Source: Arthrobacter antioxidans
GTDB taxonomy: Bacteria > Actinomycetota > Actinomycetes > Actinomycetales > Micrococcaceae
Direction of reading: 5' to 3'
DNA: 64,000 bases
Assembly (NCBI RefSeq): GCF_023100725.1
Contig: NZ_CP095501.1
Coordinates: 3,100,001 to 3,164,000, forward strand
In this document: piece by piece, positions 43,058 to 52,537 of the stretch
How positions within the stretch are numbered: the first letter of the stretch is position 1
Layout of the letters: each line of letters starts with the position of its first letter
Made by a program: the position numbers and the translations under genes
The notes under the pieces: generated by a model
Told to the model about the DNA's origin: nothing
Databases searched by the model: none
Seen by the model: the letters and a program-made list of their open reading frames with translations, nothing else

Positions 43058-43678
43058 TCAGGCGGCGACGGCCACAGGCTCCCGAGGGGCCCGCTCCGGC
43101 ATGCGGAAGATCGGCAGCGTCACGTTGATCAGCGGCCCGATGAGCAGGGCGAAGGCGACGGTACCGAGGCCCACGGACCCGCCGAGCAGCCATCCGAGCA
43201 GCAGGACGGTCCCCTCGATGGCCGTGCGGACGAGCCAGATCGGCAGCCCGAAGCGGGCGTGGAGGCCCGTCATGAGGCCGTCGCGCGGTCCGGGCCCGAG
43301 GCGGGCGCCGATGTAGAGGCCGCTCGCGACCGCGAGCAGTACCAGCCCGCCGGCGAACAGGAGGATCCGCGCCCACAGCTGGGTGGGCTCCCCGAGCAGT
43401 GCGAGGCCGATCTCAGCGCTGGGTCCCACGAGCAGGACATTGAGGACGGTCCCGATGCCCGGGCGCTGCCGGAGCGGGATCCAGAGCAGCAGGACGATCA
43501 GACCGATGATGTTGGTCATGAAGCCGAACGGGATGCCGGTCTGGAGCGATCCGCCCTGCCCCAGGACGTCCCACGGCGAGACCCCGAGCGTGGCCCTGAT
43601 CATCATGGCGAGCGAGAAACCGTAGAGGAAGAGGCCGAGCAGGAGCTGCAGCCCGCGTCGGGCACCGAGGAACGTCAT
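43058..43678 (-). CDS. YczE/YyaS/YitT family membrane protein
   Basis: A 206-residue membrane protein with five to six hydrophobic helices and the YczE-type start LLLGLFLYGFSLAMMIRATLGVSPWDVLGQG, followed later by GLYIGARLGPGPRDGLMTGL. Transport substrate is unknown. It is divergent from a MocR regulator 61 bases away; a published bioinformatic survey describes MocR proteins (YczR type) linked to exactly this membrane family, so the regulator probably controls it. Start ATG at 43678 chosen by the alignment with the helix start. Confidence 0.82.
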   Translation of the reverse strand: MTFLGARRGLQLLLGLFLYGFSLAMMIRATLGVSPWDVLGQGGSLQTGIPFGFMTNIIGLIVLLLWIPLRQRPGIGTVLNVLLVGPSAEIGLALLGEPTQLWARILLFAGGLVLLAVASGLYIGARLGPGPRDGLMTGLHARFGLPIWLVRTAIEGTVLLLGWLLGGSVGLGTVAFALLIGPLINVTLPIFRMPERAPREPVAVAA

Positions 43679-43697
43679 GGTCCCAGTAGAACCGGCA

Positions 43698-43722
43698 ATT
43701 GGACTTACATCAAGATGCCAAT
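43698..43722. promoter_or_regulatory. inverted repeat in the yczE - mocR divergent region
   Basis: ATTGG (43698-43702) and CCAAT (43718-43722) form an inverted repeat with 15 bases between. It is the only clear symmetry in the 61-base gap between the two divergent starts and is a candidate site for the MocR regulator. Confidence 0.4.
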
Positions 43723-43739
43723 CGTGCCATGGTGGCTTC

Positions 43740-45152
43740 ATGATGGTTCTTCCCGCACGCCGCCTCGCAGCCGAACTCGGTGCGTGGCGCACCACGGGCC
43801 CGGCCTACGGGGCCCTGGCCGACCGCATCCGGCTGCTCACCCTCGACGGCCGCATCCCGCTGGGGACCCGCCTGCCGGCCGAACGCGAGCTCGCCGCACA
43901 GCTCGGCGTCAGCAGGACCCTCGTGGCGGCCGCCTATGCACGGCTGCGCTCGGCCGGCTACGTGGAGAGCACGCGCGGCTCGGGCAGCGTCGTCGCCATG
44001 CCGGGCCGGGAGGTGCCGGCGTACGACGACGGCGGAGCCGGCGTGGTCCTCGACCTCAGCAAGGCGGCACTCCCGGCCGCCCCGCAGGTGGGTGAGGCCG
44101 CCGCGAGGGCCGCGCAGGAACTTCCCGCCTACCTGAACGGCAGCGGCTACGATCCGCTCGGCCTGCCCCGCCTGCGGCAGGCCCTCGCCGACCGGTATGC
44201 GGCGCGGGGCGTCCCCACCGCGCCCGGGCAGATCATGGTGACCCTCGGAGCGCAGCACGCCATCTCGCTCCTGGCGCGCGCACTGCTCGGCCGCAGCGAC
44301 TCGGCGCTCGTCGAGGCACCGAGCTACCCGCATGCGTACGAGGCCCTGCGCGCGGCCGGACGGCGTCTCCTGCCGGTGGCCGTCGATGCCCGTGACGGCT
44401 GGGACGACGACGGCCTCGAGCAGGCGTTCCGGCGGGGGCGGCCCACGCTGGCCTACGTCATGCCGGACTTCCACAACCCCACCGGGGCGGTGATGCCCGC
44501 TGCGCAGCGCGACCGGCTGATGGCGGCGGCCGCACGGCAGGACACGGTGGTCGTCGCGGACGAGACGATGGCGGAACTGCGGATCGACGCCGATCCCACG
44601 CCTCCCCTTGCCGCCTTCGGACCCGCCGTGCTGGTCGGATCCATGGGCAAGACCGTGTGGGGCGGACTGCGGATCGGGTGGATCCGTGCGGAGGAGGACC
44701 TCATCCACCGGCTCGTCCAGTCCCGGTACGCGCAGGACCTCGGGACGCCGATCCTCGAGCAGCTCATCGCCCTCGAGATGCTGGGCACGTACGACGAACT
44801 GCTGCTTCTCCGTTCGAGGCAGCTGGCCGAGGGCCGCAGCCACCTCGAGGGGCTCCTCCACGACGCCCTGCCCGCCTGGGACGTCCCCCACGTCCGGGGC
44901 GGACTCTGCACCTGGGTGAATCTGGGGGCGCCGGTCAGCTCGCAGCTGGCGCTCGCTGCCAGGGACCGGGGCCTGCTGCTCGGCGCGGGCCCGCGTTTCG
45001 GGATGGACGGGGTGTTCGAGCGGTTCCTCCGCGTCCCCTTCAGCTACCCGGCCGAGGACACCCGCCGCGCGGTGGGCATCCTCGCCGCGGCCTGGCGGTC
45101 GCTGGACACCCGGGTCCCCGTCAGGGACGACTTCGCGCCGGCCCTGGTATAG
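43740..45152 (+). CDS. MocR family transcriptional regulator (GntR HTH fused to aminotransferase)
   Basis: A 470-residue fusion. The N-terminal GntR winged helix (about 15-80) reads LTLDGRIPLGTRLPAERELAAQLGVSRTLVAAAYARLRSAGYVESTRGSGS. The C-terminal fold-type-I aminotransferase domain has the PLP lysine in VGSMGKTVWGGLRIGW and MVTLGAQHAISLLARALL, VIMPDFHNPTGAVMP for cofactor contacts. MocR proteins use PLP as an effector and bind direct or inverted repeats. Two ATGs at 43740 and 43743 are equivalent. Divergent position next to yczE indicates its target. Confidence 0.88.
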   Translation: MMVLPARRLAAELGAWRTTGPAYGALADRIRLLTLDGRIPLGTRLPAERELAAQLGVSRTLVAAAYARLRSAGYVESTRGSGSVVAMPGREVPAYDDGGAGVVLDLSKAALPAAPQVGEAAARAAQELPAYLNGSGYDPLGLPRLRQALADRYAARGVPTAPGQIMVTLGAQHAISLLARALLGRSDSALVEAPSYPHAYEALRAAGRRLLPVAVDARDGWDDDGLEQAFRRGRPTLAYVMPDFHNPTGAVMPAAQRDRLMAAAARQDTVVVADETMAELRIDADPTPPLAAFGPAVLVGSMGKTVWGGLRIGWIRAEEDLIHRLVQSRYAQDLGTPILEQLIALEMLGTYDELLLLRSRQLAEGRSHLEGLLHDALPAWDVPHVRGGLCTWVNLGAPVSSQLALAARDRGLLLGAGPRFGMDGVFERFLRVPFSYPAEDTRRAVGILAAAWRSLDTRVPVRDDFAPALV

Positions 45153-45180
45153 GAGCGCGCATCACGGGCCGGACTGCCGG

Positions 45181-47748
45181 TCAGGACCCGCCCCGGGCTC
45201 CGAGGTGCTCCGCGAGGTAGGGTGCCGTCGCGCTCACGTCGGGCGCGAGCCCGGCGATGTGCGCGGGCGTCCCGGCGGCCACGATCCTGCCGCCGGCAGA
45301 ACCTCCGCCCGGGCCGAGGTCGATCACCCAGTCGGCGGCCGCCACGACCGCCATCGTGTGTTCGACGACGACGACCGTGTTGCCGGCGTCGACCAGCTTC
45401 CGCAGCTGCGCGAGGAGCAGCACCACGTCCGCGGGATGCAGTCCGGTGGTCGGCTCGTCCAGCAGGTAGAGGGTGTGGCCGCGCCGGGCCCGCTGCAGTT
45501 CAGTGGCCAGCTTGATGCGCTGGGCCTCTCCCCCGGAGAGCTCGGTGGCCGGCTGCCCGAGCCGCAGGTACCCCAGGCCCACCTCCTGCAGCGTGGCGAG
45601 CGAGCGGGCGGCAGCAGGGATGTCCCCGAGGGCGGACGCGGCGTCGTCCACGGTCAGGCCGAGGACGTCCGCGATGGTGCGCCCGTCCAGCGTGACCTCG
45701 AGGGTCTCCTCGTTGTAGCGGGACCCGGCGCAGGCCGGGCAGGGGCCGTAGCTCCCGGGCAGGAACAGGAGTTCCACCGCCACGAAGCCCTCGCCCTGGC
45801 AGGTCTCGCAGCGTCCTCCCTGCACGTTGAAGGAGAACCGGCCGGCCCCGAATCCCCGTGACCTCGCGGCGGGCGTCGCGGCGAATGCCTTCCGCACGGC
45901 GTCGAACAGTCCGGTGTAGGTCGCGAGGTTGGAGCGCGGCGTCCGCCCGATGGGCTTCTGGTCCACGCTGACCAGGCGGTCGAAGGCCTCCAGTCCGCTG
46001 ATGCCCGCCACAGTGGCGCCGGCGTCCGCCTCGGGGGCCGCCCCGTCGTCGACCGGTTCGATGTCGGCGGGGGTGTCGTCGCGGACGTGCGCGCCGACGG
46101 CTTCCGCGAGGACCTTGCTGACGAGCGTCGACTTCCCCGATCCGGACACACCCGTCACGGCGGTCAGCACGCCCACGGGGACGGCGGCGTCGAGTCCCTC
46201 GAGGTTGTGGCGCCGGATGCCCTCGAGTCGCAGCCAGGCCGAGGGTTCGCGGGCTGCGCCGTCCGCCGGCGCCGTCGGCGCGGCCCGGGCCAGGAACGGC
46301 GCCGTGAGCGAGGCCTGGACATCCACGAGCCCGTCGGCCGGGCCGCTGTAGATGATGCCGCCCCCGCCTTCCCCGGCGAGCGGGCCGACGTCGACGATCC
46401 AGTCCGAGCGCCGCACGACGTCCATGTTGTGTTCGACGACGAACACCGAGTTCCCGGCGTCCTTGAGTGCTTCGAGGACGGCGAGGAGCGGCTCGACGTC
46501 GGCGGGGTGCAGCCCGGCGGACGGCTCGTCCAGCACGTAGACGACGCCGAACAGGCCGGAGCGGAGCTGCGTGGCGATGCGCAGCCGCTGCATCTCGCCC
46601 GGCGAGAGCGTGGGGGTGGCGCGGCTCAGGCTGAGGTAGCCCAGGCCGAGGTCCACGAGGACGTGGAGGCGCTGCACGAGGTCGCGGCTGATGGTGACCG
46701 ACACCTCCGTCCCCTCCCCCGAGGTCCACGACCGGTGCGCGGCCACCGGGTGCTCCAGCGTGGCCGCCGGGCCGAGGTGCACGGCGAGGTCAGCCAGGGG
46801 CAGGGCGTTCGCCTCCGCGATCGACAGCCCGGCGAACGTCACGGCGAGTGCCTCGGGACGCAGGCCGCTCCCCCCGCACACGCCGCACGGGCCGGATTCC
46901 ATGAAGGGCAGCACGCGGTCGCGCATCTGCTGGCTCTTGGAGTCGCGGAGGGTATGCATGACGTAGCTCTTCGCACTCCAGAAGCGCCCCTTGTAGGGCT
47001 TGGCCACGCGGTCCCGCTGGGGGGTGACCTCGACGACGGGCTGCTCCTCGGTGAACAGCAGCCAGTCCCGCGCCTGCTTCGGCAACGTCCGCCAGGGCAC
47101 GTCGATGTCGTGGCCGAGCTCGACGACGACATCACGGAGGTTCTTGCCCTGCCAGGCGCCCGGCCATGCGGCGATGGCGCCCTCGCGGATGGTCAGGTCC
47201 GGATCGGGGACGAGCGTCTCCTCGGTCACGTCCCGCGCGATGCCCAGACCATGGCACCGCGGGCACGCTCCCGCGGCGGTGTTGGGCGAGAAGGCATCGG
47301 ATTCCAGGCGTTCGACGGCGTCCGCCGGGTAGGTGCCCGCCCGGGAGTAGAGCATCCGGAGCGAATTGGAGAGGGTGGTGAGCGTCCCGACGGTTGAGCG
47401 CACGCTCGGCGTCCCACGCCGTTGCTGGAGCGCCACGGCGGGAGGGAGCCCGGTGATCGAACCGACGTGCGGCGAATGCCCCTGCTGGATGAGCCTCCGC
47501 GCGTAGGGGGCGACCGATTCCAGATAGCGGCGCTGCGCCTCGGCGTAGATCGTCCCGAACGCCAGCGAGGACTTGCCCGACCCCGAGACCCCGGTGAAGG
47601 CCACCACGGCGTCGCGCGGAACGTCGACGTCGACGCCCCGCAGGTTGTTCTCGCTGGCTCCCCGGACGCTGACGAAGCCGTCCCGGGCGATGGCGGAGTG
47701 GGCGGTGGCGGGGTGGGCAGGGGCGTTGTTCGGCGACTCGATCACCAC
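45181..47748 (-). CDS. UvrA2-type ABC ATPase (excinuclease UvrA paralogue)
   Basis: An 855-residue UvrA-family protein, about 100 residues shorter than housekeeping UvrA. Two ABC modules are visible: Walker [13 protein letters not shown] and [12 protein letters not shown], signatures [15 protein letters not shown] and [15 protein letters not shown], Walker [15 protein letters not shown] and [14 protein letters not shown]. Zinc modules have [16 protein letters not shown] and CETCQGEG ... CPACAGSRY. The region after the first Walker A goes directly from [10 protein letters not shown] to the zinc motif without the usual UvrB-binding domain, as in UvrA2 and drug-resistance paralogues such as DrrC. 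A role in DNA-damage or antibiotic tolerance independent of UvrBC is inferred. Confidence 0.85.
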   Translation of the reverse strand: MVIESPNNAPAHPATAHSAIARDGFVSVRGASENNLRGVDVDVPRDAVVAFTGVSGSGKSSLAFGTIYAEAQRRYLESVAPYARRLIQQGHSPHVGSITGLPPAVALQQRRGTPSVRSTVGTLTTLSNSLRMLYSRAGTYPADAVERLESDAFSPNTAAGACPRCHGLGIARDVTEETLVPDPDLTIREGAIAAWPGAWQGKNLRDVVVELGHDIDVPWRTLPKQARDWLLFTEEQPVVEVTPQRDRVAKPYKGRFWSAKSYVMHTLRDSKSQQMRDRVLPFMESGPCGVCGGSGLRPEALAVTFAGLSIAEANALPLADLAVHLGPAATLEHPVAAHRSWTSGEGTEVSVTISRDLVQRLHVLVDLGLGYLSLSRATPTLSPGEMQRLRIATQLRSGLFGVVYVLDEPSAGLHPADVEPLLAVLEALKDAGNSVFVVEHNMDVVRRSDWIVDVGPLAGEGGGGIIYSGPADGLVDVQASLTAPFLARAAPTAPADGAAREPSAWLRLEGIRRHNLEGLDAAVPVGVLTAVTGVSGSGKSTLVSKVLAEAVGAHVRDDTPADIEPVDDGAAPEADAGATVAGISGLEAFDRLVSVDQKPIGRTPRSNLATYTGLFDAVRKAFAATPAARSRGFGAGRFSFNVQGGRCETCQGEGFVAVELLFLPGSYGPCPACAGSRYNEETLEVTLDGRTIADVLGLTVDDAASALGDIPAAARSLATLQEVGLGYLRLGQPATELSGGEAQRIKLATELQRARRGHTLYLLDEPTTGLHPADVVLLLAQLRKLVDAGNTVVVVEHTMAVVAAADWVIDLGPGGGSAGGRIVAAGTPAHIAGLAPDVSATAPYLAEHLGARGGS

Positions 47749-47832
47749 CCCAACCCTACGGTTCTCCGATGGGCGTGCGGGACCGGACCGCGCGGTCCGC
47801 CCGGGCGGGGATCGTGCTACCAGCCCCGTGCC

Positions 47833-48216
47833 CTAGTGCTTCCCGGGCCCCGCAGGCTCGTCCGGCTGCTCCCGTTCCTCCGGCTGTGTGGCCGCGGGCG
47901 GTTCCGTGTGGTGCTTCTGCACCGCGTAGTGGTGCCCGAGGGAGTCCGTGTGGATCTCCATGGAGAGCAGGGTGCTGTCCGACTGCTCCTCGGCGGCGTC
48001 GTGGCGGTGCACGACCGGCGTGCCCCCGTCACTGCGCGCCGCCGGTCCGAGGAAGGTCCGCGCGGCGGTGTCGAGCCCGTTGAAGAAGGACCGGTGGGCG
48101 TGCGCTTCCGCGTGCGGCGGCTCCTGGACGGGCCCACCGGCGGCCGTCGACGCCACGGGGGACGGACGGGCTGACTGCTGGTCGTGCTTCCTGTGATTCC
48201 GGCGGATTTTCATCAT
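47833..48216 (-). CDS. conserved small polar hypothetical protein
   Basis: A 127-residue hydrophilic, probably disordered protein. It starts MMKIRRNHRKHDQQ (very basic), has a middle with RSFFNGLDTAARTFLGPAARSDGGTPVVHRHD and an acidic, Pro-rich end (PEEREQPDEPAGPGKH). There is no recognised domain. Codon position bias is typical for the neighbourhood, so it is likely real. ATG at 48216 or 48213. Lone minus-strand gene between uvrA2 and the dehydrogenase operon; a perfect palindrome GGACCGCGCGGTCC at 47785-47798 follows it and may end its transcript. Confidence 0.55.
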   Translation of the reverse strand: MMKIRRNHRKHDQQSARPSPVASTAAGGPVQEPPHAEAHAHRSFFNGLDTAARTFLGPAARSDGGTPVVHRHDAAEEQSDSTLLSMEIHTDSLGHHYAVQKHHTEPPAATQPEEREQPDEPAGPGKH

Positions 48217-48285
48217 GCACCTGATTCATCGTGGGACCCACAGTCTACTCCGCCGGGTCCTCGAAGAACCCGGCGGACCGCTCGC

Positions 48286-50058
48286 CTACAGGTCGGCGAG
48301 CATCCCGCCCGGGTTCTCGATCGCGTCCGCCACGAACCGGAGGAAGCCCCCCGCCGTCCCGCCGTCGCACACGCGGTGGTCGAACGCGAGCGTCAGCTCG
48401 GTCACCTTGCGCACCGCGAGCCCGCCGTCCACGACCCACGGGCGGTCGATGATCCGGCCCATCCCGAGGATCGCGGATTCCGGGTAGTTGATGATGGCCG
48501 CACTGCCGTCCACGCCGAACACCCCGTAGTTGTTCAGGGTGAAGGTGCCGGAGGACAGGTCCGACGGCGTGGCCCTGCCCTCGCGTGCCAGGGCGGCGAG
48601 GCGACGGATCTCGGCGTCGAGCCCGCGGGCGGACAGGGTGTCCGCCCGACGGATGCTCGGTACCACGAGGCCACGATCCGTCTGCGCTGCGATCCCGAGG
48701 TTCACGCCGTCGACCCGCACGATCTCCTGCGCACCGTCGGCGCCCGCCGCGATCCGGCTGTTCAGCTCCGGGTAGCGGGCCAGGCCCGCCACGACGAACC
48801 GCGCCACGAAGGCCAGCAGGCCGGGCACCGCGTCCGGCGTCCTGCGCTTCATCGCCTCGCGCAGTTCCACGAGGGCGGTGGCGTCGACGTCCACCCAGAC
48901 CGTGGCCTCGGGGATCTCGCGCCGGCTGCGGGTCATCGCGTCGGCGATCGTCCGCCGGACCCCCCTCAGCGGGCTGCGTTCGAGGACCGTGAGGCCCGAC
49001 CGGGAGTCGAGCGGGACGTCAGCTGCTCCAGGGGGGTCGCCCAGCGCGGGGCGGGCCGCCGCGTCGAGGGTCGTCGGCGCTGCGCCCGCAGCGGCGTCCA
49101 CGCCGGATCCGGGGGTGGCCCCGATGTCCCGCATCGTCGCCGCAGCGATCGCCTGCTCCACGTCGCGGCGGAGGATCAGCCCCTGCTCCCCCGACCCGCG
49201 GAGGTCCGTGAGCCGCACCCCGTTGTCCCGCGCCAGTTTCCGGACCAGGGGCGAGACACACGTCGGTGCCGTGCCGGCGGCGGACGCTGCCGTTCCGGTG
49301 TCGGAGACCGCCGTGCCGGCGGCGGACGCTGCGGTCACGGTGTCGGGAGCCGAGGTCATGCCGTCGGTCGCCCCGGCCGGAGCGGCGGGCCCTACGACGG
49401 GAGCGGCCGGCGAGAAGGTGGCCGGAGCGGCGGGCTCTACGACGGAAGCGGCCGGCGGGAGGGTGGCCGGAGCGGCGGGCGCTGCGGATGCCGCCGGTGA
49501 CGCAGCAGCTCCCGCCGGCGACGCAGCAGCTCCCACCGTCGCGCCCTTGCGGGGCCGGGTGCGGCCACCGGTGAGACCACCGGGAGTGCCGTAGCCGATG
49601 AGCACGTTCCCCGAGCCGCCGTCGACTGCCGGCGCGTCGTCCTCCCGCGTGGCGGCGGCAGGGACGCCGGCCTCCTCGCGGAGCTCCGCCGCGGCGGCTT
49701 CGACACCTGCGCCGGTGACAGCGCCGGTGGCGTCGGCTGCCGGCCCGGCAACCGCCGGGGTGGTGTCGGCGGATCCGGCGCCTGCAGGCCCACTACCCTC
49801 GGGCCGGACCGAGAGGAACGGCGCGCCGACGTCGAGCATCTCGCCGGGCCTGCCGTGCAGCACGGCGACGGTCCCCGCGAAGGGCGAGGGGACCTCGACC
49901 ACCGACTTGGCGGTCTCGACCTCCGCGATCGGCTGGTCGACGGCCACGGTGTCGCCCTCGGCGACGAGCCAGGACACCAGCTCGGCCTCGGTCAGGCCCT
50001 CTCCGAGGTCGGGGAGGGTGAACACCTGGAACCCGGAATCGACGGCGGGCGCACTCAT
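48286..50058 (-). CDS. 2-oxoacid dehydrogenase E2 (dihydrolipoyl acyltransferase)
   Basis: A 590-residue E2 core subunit. Domains in order: lipoyl domain (about 10-85) with the lipoylated Lys in VETAKSVVE; a very long Ala/Pro linker (about 90-260) that includes two and a half copies of a 15-residue repeat; a peripheral-subunit-binding domain (VSPLVRKLARDNGVRLTDLRGSGEQGLILRRDVE, about 265-300); and the catalytic acyltransferase domain ending with FDHRVCDGGTAGGFL (His and Asp catalytic). It transfers branched-chain acyl groups from E1 to CoA. One base separates it from the E1beta gene. The E3 lipoamide dehydrogenase gene is elsewhere. Confidence 0.92.
   Translation of the reverse strand: MSAPAVDSGFQVFTLPDLGEGLTEAELVSWLVAEGDTVAVDQPIAEVETAKSVVEVPSPFAGTVAVLHGRPGEMLDVGAPFLSVRPEGSGPAGAGSADTTPAVAGPAADATGAVTGAGVEAAAAELREEAGVPAAATREDDAPAVDGGSGNVLIGYGTPGGLTGGRTRPRKGATVGAAASPAGAAASPAASAAPAAPATLPPAASVVEPAAPATFSPAAPVVGPAAPAGATDGMTSAPDTVTAASAAGTAVSDTGTAASAAGTAPTCVSPLVRKLARDNGVRLTDLRGSGEQGLILRRDVEQAIAAATMRDIGATPGSGVDAAAGAAPTTLDAAARPALGDPPGAADVPLDSRSGLTVLERSPLRGVRRTIADAMTRSRREIPEATVWVDVDATALVELREAMKRRTPDAVPGLLAFVARFVVAGLARYPELNSRIAAGADGAQEIVRVDGVNLGIAAQTDRGLVVPSIRRADTLSARGLDAEIRRLAALAREGRATPSDLSSGTFTLNNYGVFGVDGSAAIINYPESAILGMGRIIDRPWVVDGGLAVRKVTELTLAFDHRVCDGGTAGGFLRFVADAIENPGGMLADL
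49376..49487 (-). repeat. 45-bp tandem repeat inside the E2 linker
   Basis: Units at 49376-49420 and 49421-49465 are 41/45 identical, and a third partial unit runs to 49487. Each encodes 15 residues of the type PAAPATFSPAAPVVG, so the reading frame is unaffected by copy number. Confidence 0.75.
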
Positions 50059-50059
50059 G

Positions 50060-51130
50060 TCAGTCCTCCCACTGCAGGTCGTCCACGGCGTCGAGGATGC
50101 GGTCGACGCTCGGCAGATAGAAATGTTCGAGCTTCGGCGAGGGGTACGGGATGTCGAACCCGGTCACGCGGAGCACGGGGGCTGCGAGGGAATGGAAGCA
50201 GCGTTCCTGCACGCGGGCCACGATCTCGGACGCCACGGACACGAAGCCGGGAGCCTCCGCGACGACGACGGCCCGGCCGGTCCGTCGGACGCTGGCGCAG
50301 ACGGTCTCGTCGTCGAACGGGACGATGGAGCGGAGGTCGATGACCTCGATGGACCGGCCCTCCTCGGCGGCCGCCGCGGCCGCAGCGAGCGCCGTCGGCA
50401 CGGATGGTCCGTAGCTGATGAGGGTCGCGTCGGTCCCCGGGCGGGCGACGACGGCCTTGCCGATGCGCCGGGGTGCCTGTCCGGCCTCGAAGGTCCTGCG
50501 CAGCTCCGCGAGGTCCACCTCCTCCTTGGACCAGTACAGCTTCTTCGGTTCGAGGAACACCACGGGGTCCGGCGACGCGATGGCCTCGCGGAGCATGAAG
50601 TAGGCGTCGCGGACGGTCGCGGGGGCCAGGACCGTCAGGCCGGGGGTGTGCGCGTAGTAGGCCTCGGAGGAGTCGCAGTGGTGTTCCACGCCGCCGATGC
50701 CTCCGGCGTACGGGATCCGGATGACCAGGGGCAGGCGGACCTTGCCCTTCGTGCGGTTCGGCATCTTCGCGACATGGCTGACCACCTGCTCGAAGGCCGG
50801 ATAGGCGAAGGCGTCGAACTGCATCTCGACGACGGGCTTCATGCCGTTCATCGCCATGCCGATGGCCATGCCCATGATGCCTGCTTCGGCGAGCGGCGTG
50901 TCGAAGCAGCGCTCCTCGCCGAAGCGGGCCGTCAGCCCGTCCGTGATTCGGAAGACGCCACCGAGCGTCCCGACGTCCTCACCGAACATGAGCACGGAGG
51001 CGTCGGCCGCCATGGAGTCGGCGAGGGCGGCGTTGAGGGCCTTGGCGAAGGTGGACGTCACGCGTCCGCCCGGCGCGGCGCCGGGCCGGGCTGCCACGCC
51101 CCCGGTGGGTGCCTCCGTGGTCTGCGTCAT
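50060..51130 (-). CDS. 2-oxoacid dehydrogenase E1 beta subunit (branched-chain type)
   Basis: A 356-residue transketolase-like subunit. Its start (TFAKALNAALADSMAADASVLMFGEDVGTLGGVFRITDGL) and EAGIMGMAIGMAMNGMKPVVEMQF carry the Glu that activates thiamine diphosphate; PYAGGIGGVEHHCDSSEAYYAHTPGL and VFLEPKKLYW follow. The similarity is to branched-chain 2-oxoacid (BkdB) rather than pyruvate E1beta. ATG at 51130 overlaps the E1alpha stop (ATGA). Together with E1alpha it decarboxylates 2-oxo acids from valine, leucine and isoleucine, supplying starters for branched fatty acids. Confidence 0.9.
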   Translation of the reverse strand: MTQTTEAPTGGVAARPGAAPGGRVTSTFAKALNAALADSMAADASVLMFGEDVGTLGGVFRITDGLTARFGEERCFDTPLAEAGIMGMAIGMAMNGMKPVVEMQFDAFAYPAFEQVVSHVAKMPNRTKGKVRLPLVIRIPYAGGIGGVEHHCDSSEAYYAHTPGLTVLAPATVRDAYFMLREAIASPDPVVFLEPKKLYWSKEEVDLAELRRTFEAGQAPRRIGKAVVARPGTDATLISYGPSVPTALAAAAAAAEEGRSIEVIDLRSIVPFDDETVCASVRRTGRAVVVAEAPGFVSVASEIVARVQERCFHSLAAPVLRVTGFDIPYPSPKLEHFYLPSVDRILDAVDDLQWED

Positions 51131-52329
51131 CGTCGCTCCGCCTTCGTGTCGTCGGCAGGGGTTCCTGCGCCTGCGGCGTCGCGCGCCAGTTCCTCGCGCA
51201 GCTGCTCGGCCTGCTCGCGCAGCTGCGTCGTCTTCTCCGTGTACACGTACTCGAACAGCTCTGCCGGGTTCACCGTGACCTCCGTGTTGAGTCCCTTCCG
51301 GATGGCGGCGGCGATCGCGTCCGCCTCGTCGGCCAGGGCCTGCTCCTTCTCGTCCGTCAGCAGGTCCAGTGCGCGCAGGTAGGTGCGCATGCGGGTGATC
51401 GGGTCCTTCGGGACCCAGCGTTCGACGTCGTCGGCGGAGCGGTAGCGCGTCGCATCGTCCGCGTTGGTGTGCGCCTGCATCCGGTAGGTGTGCGCTTCGA
51501 CGAGGGTGGGGCCGCCGCCGTCGCGCGCCCTGTCCACGGCCGCACCCAGCACCGCGAGGAGCGCGGCGAGGTCGTTGCCGTCCACGCGCTCGCCCGGCAT
51601 GCCGTACCCGATGGCCTTGTGGGCGAGGGACGGTGCCACGCTCTGGTTCCTGAGCGGCACCGAGATGGCGAACTCGTTGTTCTGGACGAAGAACACCACG
51701 GGGACGTGGAACACGGCCGCGAAGTTCAGGGCCTCGTGGAAGTCCCCCTCGCTGGTCGCCCCGTCACCGCACATGGCGAGGACGACTGTCGGTTCGCCGC
51801 GCAGCTTGGCGGCATGGGCGACGCCGACGGCGTGGAGGAGTTGCGTGGCCAGCGGCGTGGCCTGGGTGGCGACGCGGTGCTCGTGCGGGTCGTAGCCGCT
51901 GTGCCAGTCGCCGCGGAGCAGCGTGAGGACCTGCAGCGGGTCGACGCCGCGCGTGATGACCGCGACCGTGTCCCGGTAGGTCGGGAAGAGCCAGTCCTCG
52001 GCGCCGAGGACCACGGCGGCGGCGACCTGGCAGGCCTCCTGACCGTGGGAGGAGGGGTAGACGGCCATCCGGCCCTGGCGGACGAGGGCGTTGGCCTGGT
52101 CGTTGATGCGGCGACCGGCGACGAGGCGGCCGTAGGCGTCGAGCAGCCGATCGCCGTCGGGGAGCAGGTAGCGCCCGTCGGTGTGATGGTGGCCGTCAGG
52201 GTCCACCAGCTGCACGGGCTCCGCCGACGGGAGCAGTACGCCGTCCGGCGTGGTGCCGCCGTCGTATGGTCCGCCCTCGGGTGCGCCGCCCAGCATGCTG
52301 CCGCGGCCCTCATTCGTTGCCGTACTCAT
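51127..52329 (-). CDS. 2-oxoacid dehydrogenase E1 alpha subunit (branched-chain type)
   Basis: A 400-residue thiamine-diphosphate subunit. The cofactor motif is CGDGATSEGDFHEALNFAAVFHVPVVFFVQNN (GDG to NN). YPSSHGQEACQVAAAVVLGAEDWLFPTYRD is the branched-chain signature, and the phosphorylation-loop region TYRMQAHTNADDATRYR is present. The ATG at 52329 is selected because GGAGGCGG precedes it, although the frame remains open for 38 more codons. First gene of an E1alpha-E1beta-E2 operon, divergent from an Lrp/AsnC regulator 208 bases away that likely controls it. Confidence 0.9.
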   Translation of the reverse strand: MSTATNEGRGSMLGGAPEGGPYDGGTTPDGVLLPSAEPVQLVDPDGHHHTDGRYLLPDGDRLLDAYGRLVAGRRINDQANALVRQGRMAVYPSSHGQEACQVAAAVVLGAEDWLFPTYRDTVAVITRGVDPLQVLTLLRGDWHSGYDPHEHRVATQATPLATQLLHAVGVAHAAKLRGEPTVVLAMCGDGATSEGDFHEALNFAAVFHVPVVFFVQNNEFAISVPLRNQSVAPSLAHKAIGYGMPGERVDGNDLAALLAVLGAAVDRARDGGGPTLVEAHTYRMQAHTNADDATRYRSADDVERWVPKDPITRMRTYLRALDLLTDEKEQALADEADAIAAAIRKGLNTEVTVNPAELFEYVYTEKTTQLREQAEQLREELARDAAGAGTPADDTKAERR

Positions 52330-52436
52330 TCCGCCTCCATCACCAGCCGCTGCAGCGGCCTCCCGTTTCCGGCGCGGAGCGGTAGCTCCGGCACTGGATG
52401 CTGTGTGAGACCAGTATGGGCACCAGGCAACTTTTG

Positions 52437-52464
52437 TATCCACGGAGTGGACGAAGTGTGGATA
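52437..52464. promoter_or_regulatory. inverted repeat between the dehydrogenase operon and lrp
   Basis: TATCCAC (52437-52443) and GTGGATA (52458-52464), perfect seven-base arms with a 14-base gap, lie midway between the divergent starts. It is a candidate binding site for the Lrp/AsnC-type regulator. Confidence 0.5.
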
Positions 52465-52537
52465 TTCGATCGGAGAGAGCGGTATTCTTTGGACGAATCG
52501 GCAGTGTGACCTGCATTACGCGAAGGAGCGTGGACAC

